From the NCBI GenBank assembly GCA_020741775.1, contig DYYG01000047.1, forward strand, positions 1 through 64,000: a stretch of DNA of 64,000 nucleotides. The letters are read 5' to 3'. Shown one piece after another: positions 8,721 through 18,863 of this stretch. The DNA is from Methylorubrum populi. Its GTDB lineage: Bacteria; Pseudomonadota; Alphaproteobacteria; Rhizobiales; Beijerinckiaceae. The notes beneath the pieces were generated by a model. It had not been told where the DNA came from, made no database searches, and saw nothing but the letters and a program-made list of their open reading frames with translations. The translations under genes and the position numbers were made by a program. Every line of letters begins with the position of its first letter. The first letter of the stretch is position 1.

Positions 8721-9254
8721 ATGACCGAGTTCGACGTCACGTTCCGGGACGAGCGCGATTGGGTGAGCTTCGGCGATTCATATGTGTCGTCCGAGGGCTT
8801 CAAGGCCCTGTTCCGCGAGGGCATGCTGCTGGTCGAAGAGACGGCGGCCTATCTCGATGGGGAGGGACGGGCAGAATCGCGCCTGATTTCTCGCGACGCC
8901 ACCCTCGCCTATGCCAGCGAAAGCATGCGGCTCACGACGCGGCTGATGCAGATCGCCTCCTGGCTTCTGGTGCAGCGCGCGGTCTCCGAAGGGGAGCTCA
9001 GCCTGAGCGAGGCGCAGGAGGAGAAGACCAAGGTCAAGCTCAATGCCGCCGAGCGCGCGGCGATCGACACCGCCGACGCCTTCGCTTCGCTGCCGCTGCG
9101 GCTTCAGGATCTCGTACAGCGCTCGCGGCGCCTGCATGCCCGCATCCTTCACCTCGACACGCTGATCAGCGAAGACCGCCCGATGCCGGTGCCGCTGGAA
9201 AGCCCGGTGACGGCCCAGTTCGGGCGCCTGCAGGCTGCCTTCGGCGGCAAGTGA
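8721..9254 (+). CDS. rcdA: DUF1465 family protein, RcdA-like (regulator of CtrA degradation)
   Basis: A 177-residue mostly helical protein. SYVSSEGFKALFREGMLLVEETAAYLDG and then SRLISRDATLAYASESMRLTTRLMQIASWLL (quoted in parts: ALFREGMLLVEETAAYLDG, YASESMRLTTRLMQIASWLL) are typical of DUF1465. In Caulobacter RcdA is an adaptor that helps ClpXP remove CtrA and other substrates at the stalked pole during the cell cycle. The ATG at 8721 has AGGAGG seven bases upstream. A CtrA-type box lies about 300 bases upstream, although a terminator intervenes. The family call is firm; the identical role in this organism is inferred. Confidence 0.8.
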   Translation: MTEFDVTFRDERDWVSFGDSYVSSEGFKALFREGMLLVEETAAYLDGEGRAESRLISRDATLAYASESMRLTTRLMQIASWLLVQRAVSEGELSLSEAQEEKTKVKLNAAERAAIDTADAFASLPLRLQDLVQRSRRLHARILHLDTLISEDRPMPVPLESPVTAQFGRLQAAFGGK

Positions 9255-9334
9255 GCCGCATGTGATTCGTGGACGAGGATGACGCTCCTCGTCCGGATCG
9301 CGCTTCGTCCGCTGGGGATCGAGTCAAACAGAAC

Positions 9335-9372
9335 AGGCCGGCACCGCATCCGAGCGGGCCGGCCTTCTTGTT
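9335..9372. terminator. Terminator between convergent rcdA and M16 genes
   Basis: AGGCCGGC (9335-9342) pairs with GCCGGCCT (9358-9365), followed by TCTTGTTT on the plus strand. The A-rich left flank (AAACAGAAC) could serve the minus strand too, so the hairpin may be bidirectional. Confidence 0.75.
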
Positions 9373-9394
9373 TCAGGATGGGACAGGGCCCCTC

Positions 9395-10678
9395 TTACAA
9401 TCCCGTGGGCCGGCCGGCGGCGACCACCAGCATCCGGCCGTCGCCGAGGGTCCGCGCCCCGGCCCGACGGATGTCGTCCTGCGTCACGCTCGCCACGAGG
9501 TCGTTGCGGCGGGCGATGTAATCCATGCCGAGGCCTTCGAAGGCGATCTGCACGAGCTGGTTGGCGATCTTGGTCGAGGTGTCGAAACCGAGGGCGTAGG
9601 AGCCGGTCAAGTAATCCTTGGCCTTCTGCAACTCCTCGTCGGAGGGCCCATCGGTGATCAGGCGGTGAATTTCCTCGCCGATGACGTCGAGGGCCTCGAC
9701 CACCCGCTCGTTCTTGGTGGCGGTGTAACCCCAGGTCATGGCGACCGCCCGATGCGAGGTCAGCGAGGTCCCGACCGAATAGGCGAGCCCGCGCTTCTCG
9801 CGCACCTCCTGGAACAGGCGCGAGGTGAAGGCACCGCCGCCCAGGATGTGGTTGAGCACATAGGCCGGGATGAAGTCGGGGTCGCGCCAGGCCACGCCCG
9901 GCATCCCGAAGCGGATCACCGATTGCGGCACGTCGAGATCGACGACGATGCGCCGGCCGAGTTCATTGATGGAGGTCGGCGGCACCGGCCTAAGGGTGCC
10001 GGCCTCGGGCAGGTTGCCGAAGGCGCGGGCGACCATTTCAGCGATCCCCTGCTCCTCGAAGGCGCCGACGGCGGCGACCTTCAGGCCGCCGCGCCCGATC
10101 AGCGTGCGGTGCATGGCCACGAGGTCGTCGCGGGTGATGGCCGAGAGGGTCTCGATGGTGCCCGCGGAGGGCCGGCCATAGGCATGCCCGGGGAAGGCCT
10201 CGCGGAAATAGCGGCGCGAGGCCAGTACGCCGGGGTCGTTCTGCTGGTAGCGCAGGCTGGCGATCATCTGCGCGCGCACGCGCTCGATGGCGGCTTGGTC
10301 GAAGCGCGGCTCGGCCAGGGCCAGAGCCAGCAGGCGAATCGCCTCGTCGGCGTGTTTCGTCAGCGTCTTCAGGGAGCCGCCGATGGAATCCGGGCCGGTA
10401 TGGAAGCTCAACTCGATGGCGCGGGCGGCAAGCGCCTCCTGGAAGGCGTCGGAATCGAGATCGCCCGCGCCCTCGTCGAGCAGGCGCGCCATCATCTGCA
10501 CCGTGCCCGCCTTGCCCTCCGCGTCCTGCGCCGCGCCGCCCTCGAAGGTGAAGGAGAGCGCGATCATCGGAACCACCGGCGAGGCGACGTACCAAGCCTC
10601 GATGCCGGGGGCGGCCGCCAGCGGCAGCGCCTGAGTCGGCGAGGTCGCCGTGCGGGTGCCGGTCTCGGCGAGATTCAT
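9395..10678 (-). CDS. M16 family peptidase, non-catalytic partner subunit
   Basis: A 427-residue protein with the two-lobed M16 fold. Where active enzymes carry HxxEH, this one has MMARLLDEGAGDLDS, so the zinc site is missing. The C-terminal features (GGGAFTSRLFQEVREKRGLAYSVG) that help bind substrate and close the chamber are kept. It follows the active M16 gene by 72 bases on the same strand. This matches known bacterial M16 pairs and the alpha/beta subunits of the mitochondrial processing peptidase, in which an inactive subunit binds substrate for an active one. It has no evident signal peptide. Confidence 0.88.
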   Translation of the reverse strand: MNLAETGTRTATSPTQALPLAAAPGIEAWYVASPVVPMIALSFTFEGGAAQDAEGKAGTVQMMARLLDEGAGDLDSDAFQEALAARAIELSFHTGPDSIGGSLKTLTKHADEAIRLLALALAEPRFDQAAIERVRAQMIASLRYQQNDPGVLASRRYFREAFPGHAYGRPSAGTIETLSAITRDDLVAMHRTLIGRGGLKVAAVGAFEEQGIAEMVARAFGNLPEAGTLRPVPPTSINELGRRIVVDLDVPQSVIRFGMPGVAWRDPDFIPAYVLNHILGGGAFTSRLFQEVREKRGLAYSVGTSLTSHRAVAMTWGYTATKNERVVEALDVIGEEIHRLITDGPSDEELQKAKDYLTGSYALGFDTSTKIANQLVQIAFEGLGMDYIARRNDLVASVTQDDIRRAGARTLGDGRMLVVAAGRPTGL

Positions 10679-10750
10679 CGGAAGTTCCTCAAAGCGTCAT
10701 GTCGCAAACGGCGCCGCCGATGCTGCGGCGGCGCGAAGAATAGGCGAGCC

Positions 10751-12133
10751 TCAGGCCTCGGAGATCTCGGTGTCGCGGGCCTTGGTGAGGTAGCCGGTCA
10801 CCGACCGGGCGGGCACGAGGTAGCGGGCGGCGACCGCCACGAGCTGATCGCGGGTGACGGCCTCGATCGCCTCCGGCCAGCGCCGCACCTCCTCGACGCT
10901 CTCGCCGATGGCGAGGGCCGAGCCGAAGATGCGGGCGAGGGAGGATTGAGAATCGGAGGAATAGACCGTCTCGGCCACGAGCCGGGTCTTGGCCCGCTCG
11001 ATGGCCTGGGGGTCGAGCGCCTCCGGAGACCGACGCAGGACACGGTCGACGTGCTCTTCCAGCGCCTCCAGGGTCACGCCCTCGGCCGGAACGGCGTAGA
11101 CGGCGAAGCGGGTCTCGTCGATGGCCGAGCCCATGTACCAAGCCCCGGCATTGACCGCGACGCCCATCTCCAGAACCAGCTTGCGGTAGAGGAACGAGGT
11201 CGCGCCGCCGCCGATCACCTCGGCGAGCAGTTCCAGGGCATGGCCCTCGCCGTCGCGGGCGGTCATGCAGGAGGGAGTCAGATAGAGGCGCTGGAAGGTC
11301 GGCTGCTCGACCTTCGGGTCGGCCACCGAGATGCGCCGCATCGCCCGCGGCTCCGGCTCGCGCGGGCGCACCCGCAGGGGCCGTGCGCCCTGCGGCGCCA
11401 CCTTGCCGTAGGTGTCCTCGGCCAGACGCCGCACTTCCTCGGGCGTCACGTCGCCGGCCACCACGAGGATCGCGTTCTCGGGGGTGTAGAACCGCTTGTA
11501 GTAATCGATGGCGTGGGTGCGGTTCAGCTCCTCGATCTCGTGCATCCAGCCGATGATCGGGATGCCGTAGGGATGATGCACGAACAGCGAGGCGGACATC
11601 GCCTCGGAGAGCTGGGCGGACGGGTCGGTCTCGACCCGCATGCGGCGCTCCTCCAGCACCACGTCACGCTCGGGCGCCACCACGGCGTCGTCGAGCACGA
11701 GACCGCCCATGCGGTCGGCCTCGAAGGCCATCATCGTGGAGAGGTGATCGCGGGCGACGCGCTGGAAATAGGCGGTGTAATCGTAGCTGGTGAAGGCGTT
11801 CTCCTGGCCGCCGAGGGACGAGACCGCCTTCGAGAAGGCCCCGGCCGGGTGCTTCTCGGTACCCTTGAACATCAGGTGCTCGAGGAAGTGGGCGATGCCC
11901 GACTGGCCGATCGGATCATCGGCCGAACCGTTGCGGTACCAGATCATGTGGGTGGCGACGGGGGCCCGGTGATCGGGCACCACCACCACGTCGAGCCCGT
12001 TGTCGAGCGCGAAGGCGGAGACCTCCGGACCGCCGGCCTCGGAGCGCCCGAACGGGGCGGCGTCCACGCGGCCGGCGTGATTGAGGCCTCGCTGCGGTCC
12101 GACGGGAGCGATGGCCTTCCGGTAGAGGTGCAT
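10751..12133 (-). CDS. M16 family zinc peptidase, catalytic subunit
   Basis: A 460-residue metalloprotease with the inverted zinc motif intact (GIAHFLEHLMFKGT, HxxEH) and the downstream glutamate region (GGQENAFTSYDYTAYFQ). The C-terminal half has GGGATSFLYRKLVLEMG. It is likely to degrade or process peptides together with its inactive partner downstream. The first 40 residues (to AGGPEVSAFALDNGL) are weakly conserved, so the true start could lie slightly inside; the ATG at 12133 is kept. The position after ileS, lspA and an exported protein is typical of Rhizobiales. Confidence 0.92.
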   Translation of the reverse strand: MHLYRKAIAPVGPQRGLNHAGRVDAAPFGRSEAGGPEVSAFALDNGLDVVVVPDHRAPVATHMIWYRNGSADDPIGQSGIAHFLEHLMFKGTEKHPAGAFSKAVSSLGGQENAFTSYDYTAYFQRVARDHLSTMMAFEADRMGGLVLDDAVVAPERDVVLEERRMRVETDPSAQLSEAMSASLFVHHPYGIPIIGWMHEIEELNRTHAIDYYKRFYTPENAILVVAGDVTPEEVRRLAEDTYGKVAPQGARPLRVRPREPEPRAMRRISVADPKVEQPTFQRLYLTPSCMTARDGEGHALELLAEVIGGGATSFLYRKLVLEMGVAVNAGAWYMGSAIDETRFAVYAVPAEGVTLEALEEHVDRVLRRSPEALDPQAIERAKTRLVAETVYSSDSQSSLARIFGSALAIGESVEEVRRWPEAIEAVTRDQLVAVAARYLVPARSVTGYLTKARDTEISEA

Positions 12134-12342
12134 CCTGCTGTCCTTATGCGGGGGCTCTTCCGCCCGTCCGCGCTTTCCGTCTCAAAAGTCCCGGCATTGT
12201 CCCGAGAAATCACGCCGGGCGCAAATCCCGTACCGCGCGACGTGTCCGCACGGTCACGGCCTGTCCGAATGCTTCACGACTTCGCCGGCCCTGTCGAGAC
12301 CCCGTTCGGGAACAACCTGGCCGGCGCACCGAAGATCTGCGC

Positions 12343-13032
12343 TCAACGCGCGGACTGCGCCCTCATATAGGCACGCGGATCGGCTTCTTCCCTGTCGCTG
12401 ATCGGGCCGCCGACCGGGCCGCCCTGGGGCTTGGCCACCTTGACGGGAGCCTTGCGGTAACCGGTGGGCGGATCGGTCAGGGTGTCGCGATCCGGCTCGA
12501 CCAGGGACGGCTCGGTCTTGTCCGGCGTTCCCTTCAGCAATTCGAACGGGTTGAGCCAGGTCGAATCGCGGGTGTCGCCGTCACCGGGGCGGCCGGCCGG
12601 ACCGGTCAGGGCCCCGGCGCCCGCACGGCGGCCCGCATCCATCTCGTAGACCGACAGCGTCTCGTTGTTGTCGTTCATGCGGCCCTGGGCCCCGCGCACG
12701 ATCGGCTTCTTGGCCTCGACGGCGGCGCGCTCGCGCTGGATCACCTCCGGATCCTTCGGCCAGGCCGGATCGGCCTGACGGGCGCGGGGGACCGGCAGGC
12801 CGGCGGTCAGATCCTCTTTGCCGCCGAGCTTGGGCGGCATGGCGAGCGGCGCGCGCTCGCGATAGGTGATGCTCGGGCGATCGGGCTCGATCAGCCCGAG
12901 ATTGCTCAGGGTGTCGCGCATGAATTCGCCCTCGGCGCGGGCCGCGCCGGCGAGGCAGGGCAGCAACGCGGCGCCCAATGCCAGACGGTGGATCGATCCA
13001 AGCGTCCGAAAGAAGCTGCGCCGCCCGCTCAT
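12343..13032 (-). CDS. Exported proline-rich protein of unknown function (possibly DUF3035-like)
   Basis: A 229-residue protein with a clear signal peptide (RLALGAALLPCLAGAARA, cleavage near residue 33). The mature part is hydrophilic and rich in P, D and R. LGLIEPDRPSITYRERAPLAMPP recalls the short motif of DUF3035 proteins, which occupy the same place between lspA and M16 genes in other alphaproteobacteria. There is no lipobox cysteine, although lspA is next upstream. Function unknown; a periplasmic or envelope location is inferred. Confidence 0.6.
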   Translation of the reverse strand: MSGRRSFFRTLGSIHRLALGAALLPCLAGAARAEGEFMRDTLSNLGLIEPDRPSITYRERAPLAMPPKLGGKEDLTAGLPVPRARQADPAWPKDPEVIQRERAAVEAKKPIVRGAQGRMNDNNETLSVYEMDAGRRAGAGALTGPAGRPGDGDTRDSTWLNPFELLKGTPDKTEPSLVEPDRDTLTDPPTGYRKAPVKVAKPQGGPVGGPISDREEADPRAYMRAQSAR

Positions 13033-13209
13033 GCCGTGATCCCCTGGGCTTATGCCTGTTTCAGGCTTCGGGCTGACTCCGCCGCCGAGGGATCGGCTGC
13101 GGCCGGATGACGATCCCGTCTGAATCGTGCTCCGGACCCTTTCGAACCGAGGTGAGCCGGGTTTCGGGCGAAGGTATGGCGCCTTGACGCAGGCCGGGCC
13201 GGTTCGACC

Positions 13210-13725
13210 TCAAGCCTGGGGATGCCCACCGCTCTCCGAGGTCGTCTCCTGGGGTCTGCGTCCGGCCGGGCGCAGGCTGTCGAGGATGAGGCCGACAACG
13301 CCGGCGACGATGGCCGCGTCGGCCACGTTGAACACGTACCAGGACCACGTCCCCGCATGCAGGTGGACGAAATCGAACACCGCGCCGTAGGCGGCCCGGT
13401 CGATGGCGTTGCCGAGCGCCCCACCGACGATGAGGCCGAGGGATACCGCCAACAGACGCGACCCCGCGCGATACATCCAGGCCGACAGGCCGAGGGCGGC
13501 GGCGAGGGAGAGGCCGACCAGCAGCCAGCGCCCGAGACCCCCCTCCTGCTGGAGCAGGCCGTAGGACACGCCCCGGTTCCAGACCACGACGAAGTCGGCG
13601 AAGGATGTCAGCCGCCAGGGCTGGCTCATCACCAGATCGGTGCCGAGATAGAGCCAGAGCTTGGAGGCCTGATCGAGGATCAGGGTGGCGAGGGCGGCGA
13701 TCAGGCCGGCGCGGAAGGGGGTCAT
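13210..13725 (-). CDS. lspA: Lipoprotein signal peptidase (signal peptidase II)
   Basis: A 171-residue inner-membrane aspartyl protease that removes the signal peptide of prolipoproteins after lipidation. Four hydrophobic segments are visible. The catalytic aspartates sit in [19 protein letters not shown] and [11 protein letters not shown], and the N-terminal LDQASKLW box is present. The ATG at 13725 with a GGGA-type ribosome site fits the family length; an upstream extension to 13794 adds 23 unrelated residues. It lies downstream of ileS on the same strand, a widespread gene order. Confidence 0.95.
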   Translation of the reverse strand: MTPFRAGLIAALATLILDQASKLWLYLGTDLVMSQPWRLTSFADFVVVWNRGVSYGLLQQEGGLGRWLLVGLSLAAALGLSAWMYRAGSRLLAVSLGLIVGGALGNAIDRAAYGAVFDFVHLHAGTWSWYVFNVADAAIVAGVVGLILDSLRPAGRRPQETTSESGGHPQA

Positions 13726-13875
13726 GGCTGTCCCTGGCCGTGAGAACCGAATGACTGACCGGTTCCGGCGGCCATCACGGTCCTCTTGAGGCACGGCGTC
13801 AGCAGCCTCGAAGCACGCCGCGACGCTTTTCCCAATCGTAAGCTGCCCTGGGATCGACCACTTGGCGTGCGTTGA

Positions 13876-13895
13876 GGCCGAGCTTTCGCTCGGCC
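13876..13895. other. Tetraloop hairpin in the ileS-lspA intergenic region
   Basis: GGCCGAGC (13876-13883) pairs with GCTCGGCC (13888-13895). On the minus strand the loop is GAAA, a stable GNRA tetraloop. It lies about 100 bases after the ileS stop and 150 before lspA. No T-run follows, so it may be a processing or stabilising element rather than a terminator. The remainder of 13726-13991 shows no gene. Confidence 0.45.
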
Positions 13896-13991
13896 CCTCA
13901 GCATGAGGAGCGATCGGCTTCTCAGGACACCTCGCTCAAGCCATCTCTCGGGAGAGACGGCAACCGGACGAGGCTGCGTGCCCCGATCCGG

Positions 13992-16967
13992 TCACGCCGC
14001 CCCCGGATGCGCCGCATCCCATTCCCGCAGGGCACGAGCATCGCGGGGGGTCACGTCGGGATAGTCGGGATCGCTGCCGACCTCCGGCGAGACCCGCCAG
14101 GACCGGGCGCATTTGGTCCCCGCCGCGCGCTCCGGCACCACGGCCACGCCCTTCACCTCGTCGAGGCGGAAGGCCTCGGCCGGGCCCTCGCCGGACCGGA
14201 CGGAGATGGCAGAGGTGATGCAGAGATCGGCGAAATCCAGGCCGTCGAGAGCGTCGAGCAGGTCGGGATCCGACACGTAGACGACGGGCGCCGCCTCCAG
14301 GCTGGCCCCGATGCGCTTGGCCGCCCGCTCGATCTCCAGGGCGCCGGTCACGACGCGGCGGACCCGGCGCACCTTGTGCCAGCGCGCGGCCAGGGCCTCG
14401 TCCCGCCATTCCGCAGGCGTGTCCGGCAGGGTCTGGAGATGCACCGAGCCGTCCTCGGACGGGTAGCGGTCGAGCCACGCCTCCTCGGCCGTGAAGGCGA
14501 GGACCGGCGCGAGCCAGATCGTGACCCGGCGGAAGGCTTCGTCGATGACCTGCAGCGCGGCCCGACGCGTGACCGAGGAGATCGGATCGCAGTAGAGCGC
14601 GTCCTTGCGCACGTCGAAATAGAAGGCCGAGAGGTCGCCGGTCATGAAGCCGTTGAGCAGCGCCACGATCCGCTTGGTGTCGAAGGCCGCGTAGGCCTCG
14701 CGGATCTCGCCGTCGAGCTGCGCCAGACGATGCAGGATGAAGCGCTCCAGCTCCGGCATCTCGGCCAGCGCCACATCGTCGCCCGGCACCCGGTGGGCGA
14801 GCGAGCCGAGCATCCAGCGCAACGAATTCCGCAGCTTGCGATAGGTCTCGGCGAAGGTTTTGACGATCTCGGGCCCGATCCGCAGATCATCGGAATAGTC
14901 CGCCGCCGCGACCCAGAGCCGGAGGATATCGGCGCCCGATTCCTTGATGACGTTCTGCGGCGCGACGACGTTGCCGCGCGACTTCGACATCTTCTCGCCC
15001 TTGGCATCGAGAACGAAGCCGTGGGTGAGCACCACGTCGTAGGGGGCGTAGCCCTTCGTGCCGCAGGATTCGAGCAGCGAGGACTGGAACCAGCCGCGAT
15101 GCTGGTCGGAGCCCTCCAGATACATCACCGTATCCGGCCCGCCATCGACCGCGCGGCGGATCCCGGCAAGGCCGGGGAAGGCCTGTGGGTCGTCGAGCAC
15201 GAAGGCATGGGTCGAGCCGGAATCGAACCAGACGTCGAGGACGTCGGTCACCTTCTCGTAATTGGCCGGATCGAAATCGGGCGCCAGGAAGCGCTCGGTC
15301 GCGCCATCGGCGAACCAGGCATCCGCACCTTCCTGCGCGAAGGCCTCGGCGATGCGGGCATTGACCCTCTCATCGCGCAGGACCGCCCCGGTCTCCTTCT
15401 CCACGAAGACCGAGATCGGCACGCCCCAGGCGCGCTGGCGCGACACCACCCAATCGGGCCGCCCGGCCACCATGCCGTTGATCCGGTTCTTGCCTTGCGG
15501 CGGAACCCACTGCGTCGCCTCGATGGCGTGGAGCGCGGTCTCACGCAGGGTCCGGTTGCCGAGCCCCTTCACCGGCCGGTCCATGGCGATGAACCATTGC
15601 GGCGTGTTGCGGAACAGAACCGGCTTCTTCGAGCGCCAGGAATGCGGATATTGGTGGCGCAGGACGCCGCGGGCGACCAGCGCCCCGGCCTCCGTCAGCG
15701 CGGCGATCAGCGCCTTGTTGGCACCGCCCTTCTCACCCTTGGCGGTGAAGACGAACTGGCCGGTGAAGCCCGGCGCTTCCTGGGTCAGCATGCCGTCGGC
15801 ATCGACGGTGTAGGGGATGCGGGTGTCGATGCCGGCTTCGGTCAGGCGGCGGCCATTGGCCATCCAGACCTCGAAATCCTCACGGCCATGGCTCGGCGCC
15901 GTATGCACGAAGCCGGTGCCGGCCTCGTCGGTGACGTGCTCGCCATCGAGCATCGGCACGGGGAAGCCGTAGCCGGGATCGAAGGCGTGCAGCGGGTGCG
16001 ACAGGGTCAGCCCGGCCAGGCTCGCCGCCGGCACGTCGGCCACGCGCTCGTAGGCCTCGACCCGGGCGGCCTTGAACACGCCCTCGGCGAGGGCATCGGC
16101 CAGCAGGTAGGTGTCACCCACCTTGGCCCAATTGTCGTCGGCCGCCCCGGTGACGCGGTAGAGCCCGTAGGCCACCCGCTTCGAATAGGCGACGGCGCGG
16201 TTGGCCGGCAGCGTCCAGGGGGTCGTCGTCCAGATCACGACGCGGGCCCCGGCCAGCTCCGCAGGCGCCCCCTCCCGGATCGGGAAAGCGACGAACACCG
16301 TGTCGCTGACATGCTCCTCGTACTCGACCTCGGCCTCGGCCAGCGCGGTCTTCTCCACCACCGACCACATCACCGGCTTCGAGCCGCGATAGAGTTGGCC
16401 GCTCACCGCGAACTTCATCAGTTCTGAGGCGATGCGCGCCTCCGCCGGATAGGCCATGGTCGAGTAGGGATGGTCCCAGTCGCCGGTCACGCCGAGGCGC
16501 TTGAACTCGTCGCGCTGGATGTTCAGCCAATCGGCGGCGAAGGCCCGGCATTGCTGGCGGAATTCCAGCACCGGCACCTCGTCCTTGTTCTTGCCCTTCG
16601 CGCGGTATTGCTCCTCGATCTTCCACTCGATCGGCAGGCCGTGGCAGTCCCAGCCCGGCACGTAGTTCGCGTCGCGGCCCAACGCGCCCTGAGAGCGCAC
16701 GATCACGTCCTTCAGGATCTTGTTGAGGGCGTGGCCGATATGGATGTTGCCGTTGGCGTAGGGCGGTCCATCGTGCAGCACGAAGCGCGGGCGCCCCTTC
16801 GCGGCGGCGCGGATCCTCTCGTAGAGATCGATTGTCGCCCAGCGCTCCAAGAGGAGCGGCTCGCGGGTGGGAAGCCCCGCGCGCATGGGAAATTCCGTCT
16901 TCGGCAGGAAGAGGGTTCGCGAATAGTCGCGGGCGGCCGCGGCGGCGGCGTTGGTCTGATCGCTCAT
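13992..16967 (-). CDS. ileS: Isoleucyl-tRNA synthetase
   Basis: A 991-residue class Ia synthetase that charges tRNA-Ile. HIGH motif in [17 protein letters not shown] in [12 protein letters not shown], and an editing domain between them ([12 protein letters not shown]). The tail has [13 protein letters not shown] and only one cysteine, so the zinc knuckle of the E. coli enzyme is not conserved; similar tails occur in other Rhizobiales as far as I recall. The ATG at 16967 ([20 protein letters not shown]) is chosen; the 24 in-frame residues upstream are not family-like. Confidence 0.97.
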   Translation of the reverse strand: MSDQTNAAAAAARDYSRTLFLPKTEFPMRAGLPTREPLLLERWATIDLYERIRAAAKGRPRFVLHDGPPYANGNIHIGHALNKILKDVIVRSQGALGRDANYVPGWDCHGLPIEWKIEEQYRAKGKNKDEVPVLEFRQQCRAFAADWLNIQRDEFKRLGVTGDWDHPYSTMAYPAEARIASELMKFAVSGQLYRGSKPVMWSVVEKTALAEAEVEYEEHVSDTVFVAFPIREGAPAELAGARVVIWTTTPWTLPANRAVAYSKRVAYGLYRVTGAADDNWAKVGDTYLLADALAEGVFKAARVEAYERVADVPAASLAGLTLSHPLHAFDPGYGFPVPMLDGEHVTDEAGTGFVHTAPSHGREDFEVWMANGRRLTEAGIDTRIPYTVDADGMLTQEAPGFTGQFVFTAKGEKGGANKALIAALTEAGALVARGVLRHQYPHSWRSKKPVLFRNTPQWFIAMDRPVKGLGNRTLRETALHAIEATQWVPPQGKNRINGMVAGRPDWVVSRQRAWGVPISVFVEKETGAVLRDERVNARIAEAFAQEGADAWFADGATERFLAPDFDPANYEKVTDVLDVWFDSGSTHAFVLDDPQAFPGLAGIRRAVDGGPDTVMYLEGSDQHRGWFQSSLLESCGTKGYAPYDVVLTHGFVLDAKGEKMSKSRGNVVAPQNVIKESGADILRLWVAAADYSDDLRIGPEIVKTFAETYRKLRNSLRWMLGSLAHRVPGDDVALAEMPELERFILHRLAQLDGEIREAYAAFDTKRIVALLNGFMTGDLSAFYFDVRKDALYCDPISSVTRRAALQVIDEAFRRVTIWLAPVLAFTAEEAWLDRYPSEDGSVHLQTLPDTPAEWRDEALAARWHKVRRVRRVVTGALEIERAAKRIGASLEAAPVVYVSDPDLLDALDGLDFADLCITSAISVRSGEGPAEAFRLDEVKGVAVVPERAAGTKCARSWRVSPEVGSDPDYPDVTPRDARALREWDAAHPGAA

Positions 16968-17468
16968 GGCGGGTTCGGCGGAATTCTCGTCGCGTGGGGA
17001 CGGTCGAAAGGGAACGGGCGGAAGGGCTTCACCCGGCATCCGGCGCAGCCGCTGACGCGGCGCCTACACGGAGGCCGGGCCCGTAATTCGCGACTGGGAA
17101 GAGATCAGGCCGAACATGGAGCGCTTCTAGTGCGCTCTCCCGCCAAGGGGAAGCCGGTTCGTTGCGGGCCCGAACGGCAAATCCGGCAAAACCGAATTGT
17201 CCGTTTGCAGCGAATAAACGGCGCCGTGCTGCGACATCGGACCGCCGGAGACTTGCACGGGCGGCTCAACCTTGCCATCAGCCCGGCCCGAACGTTGCCT
17301 CAACCGGCAACGCCGCTGCTCCCGGCCATCGTCGCTCCCTTGTTACAAAGCTCGTCCCGGCTCGCGGGGCGCGTGCGGGGCGTGATTGAGGACTGGGATT
17401 AAACGGAATAGCGTCCGCGTTAACGCCGCCCGGGCGAAGGCCGCGCGATATGGTATCGGTGAGGAAAC
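16968..17468. other. Divergent intergenic region between ileS and dctA
   Basis: About 500 bases containing the promoters of both genes. No frame here looks coding. An inverted repeat at 17293-17312 is listed separately. I did not find a clean sigma-54 (GG-N10-GC) site for dctA, unlike the classical rhizobial case. Confidence 0.4.
17293..17312. promoter_or_regulatory. Inverted repeat upstream of dctA, possible operator
   Basis: CGTTGCC (17293-17299) and GGCAACG (17306-17312) form a perfect 7-bp dyad with a six-base spacer, about 157 bases before the dctA start. The size fits a dimeric regulator site, but no regulator gene is adjacent. Confidence 0.3.
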
Positions 17469-18857
17469 ATGGCCCATTCCGCGACGTCTGATGCGGGCGC
17501 GCCCGCGGCGCACGTGCCCTGGTACCGGGTGCTCTACATCCAGGTCCTGATCGCCATCGTCCTCGGTGTCCTGCTCGGCTGGTACAGCCCGGAATGGGGC
17601 AAGTCCCTCAAGTGGCTCGGCGATGGCTTCATCGCGCTGATCAAGATGATGATCGCCCCGATCATCTTCTGCACCATCGTCCACGGCATCGCCTCGATCG
17701 GCGATCTGAAGAAGGTCGGCCGCGTCGGCCTGAAGGCGCTGATCTATTTCGAGGTGGTCTCCTCCGTCGCGCTGCTGATCGGCATCCTGGTGGGTGAGGT
17801 GATCCAGCCGGGCGCCGGCTTCGGCGCCGACGTGACCAAGCTCGATGCCAAGGCGGTCGAGGGCTATGCCAGCAAGGCGGCGGCGGATTCGACCGTCGCC
17901 CACATCCTCGGCATCATCCCGAAAAGCTTCTTCGACGCCTTCGCCACCGGCGACCTGTTGCAGGTGCTGCTCATCGCGGTGCTGACCGGCGTGGTGCTCA
18001 CCGGCATGGGCGAGAAGGGCGCCGGCATCACCCACGGCATCGACGCGGCGGGGCAGGTCTTCTTCCGCATCATCGGCCTGATCGTGAAGCTCGCCCCCAT
18101 CGGCGCCTTCGGCGCCATGGCCTTCACCGTCGGGCAGTACGGCATCGGCAAGGTCATCGACCTCGCTTGGCTGGTCGGCACCTTCTACACCACCTCGCTG
18201 CTCTTCATCTTCGTGGTGCTCGGCGGCATCGCCGCCTTCTCCGGCTTCTCGATCCTGAAGTTCCTCGCCTACATCAAGGACGAGCTCCTGATCGTGCTCG
18301 GTACCTCCTCCTCGGAGACCGTGCTGCCGCACATGATGACCAAGATGAAGCGCCTCGGCGCCTCCGACTCGGTCGTCGGCCTCGTGATCCCGACGGGCTA
18401 CTCGTTCAATCTCGACGGCACCAACATCTACATGACGCTCACCACCCTGTTCCTGGCGCAGGCGGTGGGGGCCGACCTCACGGTCGGGCAATACGCGACG
18501 ATCTTCCTCGTCGCCATGCTGACCTCGAAGGGCGCCTCGGGCGTGACCGGCGCGGGCTTCATCACCCTTGCCGCGACGCTGGCCGCCATCCCCGGCGCCC
18601 CGGTGCCGGTGGCGGCGATGACGCTGGTGCTCGGTGTCGACAAGTTCATGTCGGAATGCCGCGCGCTGACCAACCTCATCGGCAACGGTGTCGCCACCAT
18701 CGTCGTCTCCCGTTGGGAGGGCGAGCTCGACAAGACCAAGCTCGCCGAGGTGATGTCGCATCCCGTCGCCATCGGCACCGAGATCTCGGACGAGGCCCCG
18801 ACCGGCCCCGGCGAGGACGCGACCGTCACCGCACCGAAGGCCGTGGCGGCGCAGTAA
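17469..18857 (+). CDS. dctA: C4-dicarboxylate transporter DctA
   Basis: A 462-residue inner-membrane symporter of the DAACS family that takes up succinate, fumarate and malate. The serine-rich re-entrant loop [13 protein letters not shown], the ion/substrate motif [13 protein letters not shown] and [20 protein letters not shown] are diagnostic for DctA. The length is close to the rhizobial proteins. No dctBD two-component genes flank it. A ROK-kinase frame follows after only six bases, so the two may share a transcript. Confidence 0.94.
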   Translation: MAHSATSDAGAPAAHVPWYRVLYIQVLIAIVLGVLLGWYSPEWGKSLKWLGDGFIALIKMMIAPIIFCTIVHGIASIGDLKKVGRVGLKALIYFEVVSSVALLIGILVGEVIQPGAGFGADVTKLDAKAVEGYASKAAADSTVAHILGIIPKSFFDAFATGDLLQVLLIAVLTGVVLTGMGEKGAGITHGIDAAGQVFFRIIGLIVKLAPIGAFGAMAFTVGQYGIGKVIDLAWLVGTFYTTSLLFIFVVLGGIAAFSGFSILKFLAYIKDELLIVLGTSSSETVLPHMMTKMKRLGASDSVVGLVIPTGYSFNLDGTNIYMTLTTLFLAQAVGADLTVGQYATIFLVAMLTSKGASGVTGAGFITLAATLAAIPGAPVPVAAMTLVLGVDKFMSECRALTNLIGNGVATIVVSRWEGELDKTKLAEVMSHPVAIGTEISDEAPTGPGEDATVTAPKAVAAQ

Positions 18858-18863
18858 GGACCG

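Noticed and set aside
9269..12370. A 1033-codon open frame antisense to the M16 genes
   Set aside because: It runs opposite to two well-conserved peptidase genes, has a biased composition rich in G, R, H and D typical of high-GC shadow frames, and no recognisable domain.
13872..16427. An 851-codon open frame antisense to ileS
   Set aside because: The minus strand encodes a complete isoleucyl-tRNA synthetase; the plus-strand frame is a shadow with low-complexity R/G/D/H content.
17040..17468. Sigma-54 promoter for dctA
   Set aside because: No TGGCAC-N5-TTGC match with correct GG-GC spacing was found; TTGCAC near 17250 has wrong spacing to the next TTGC.
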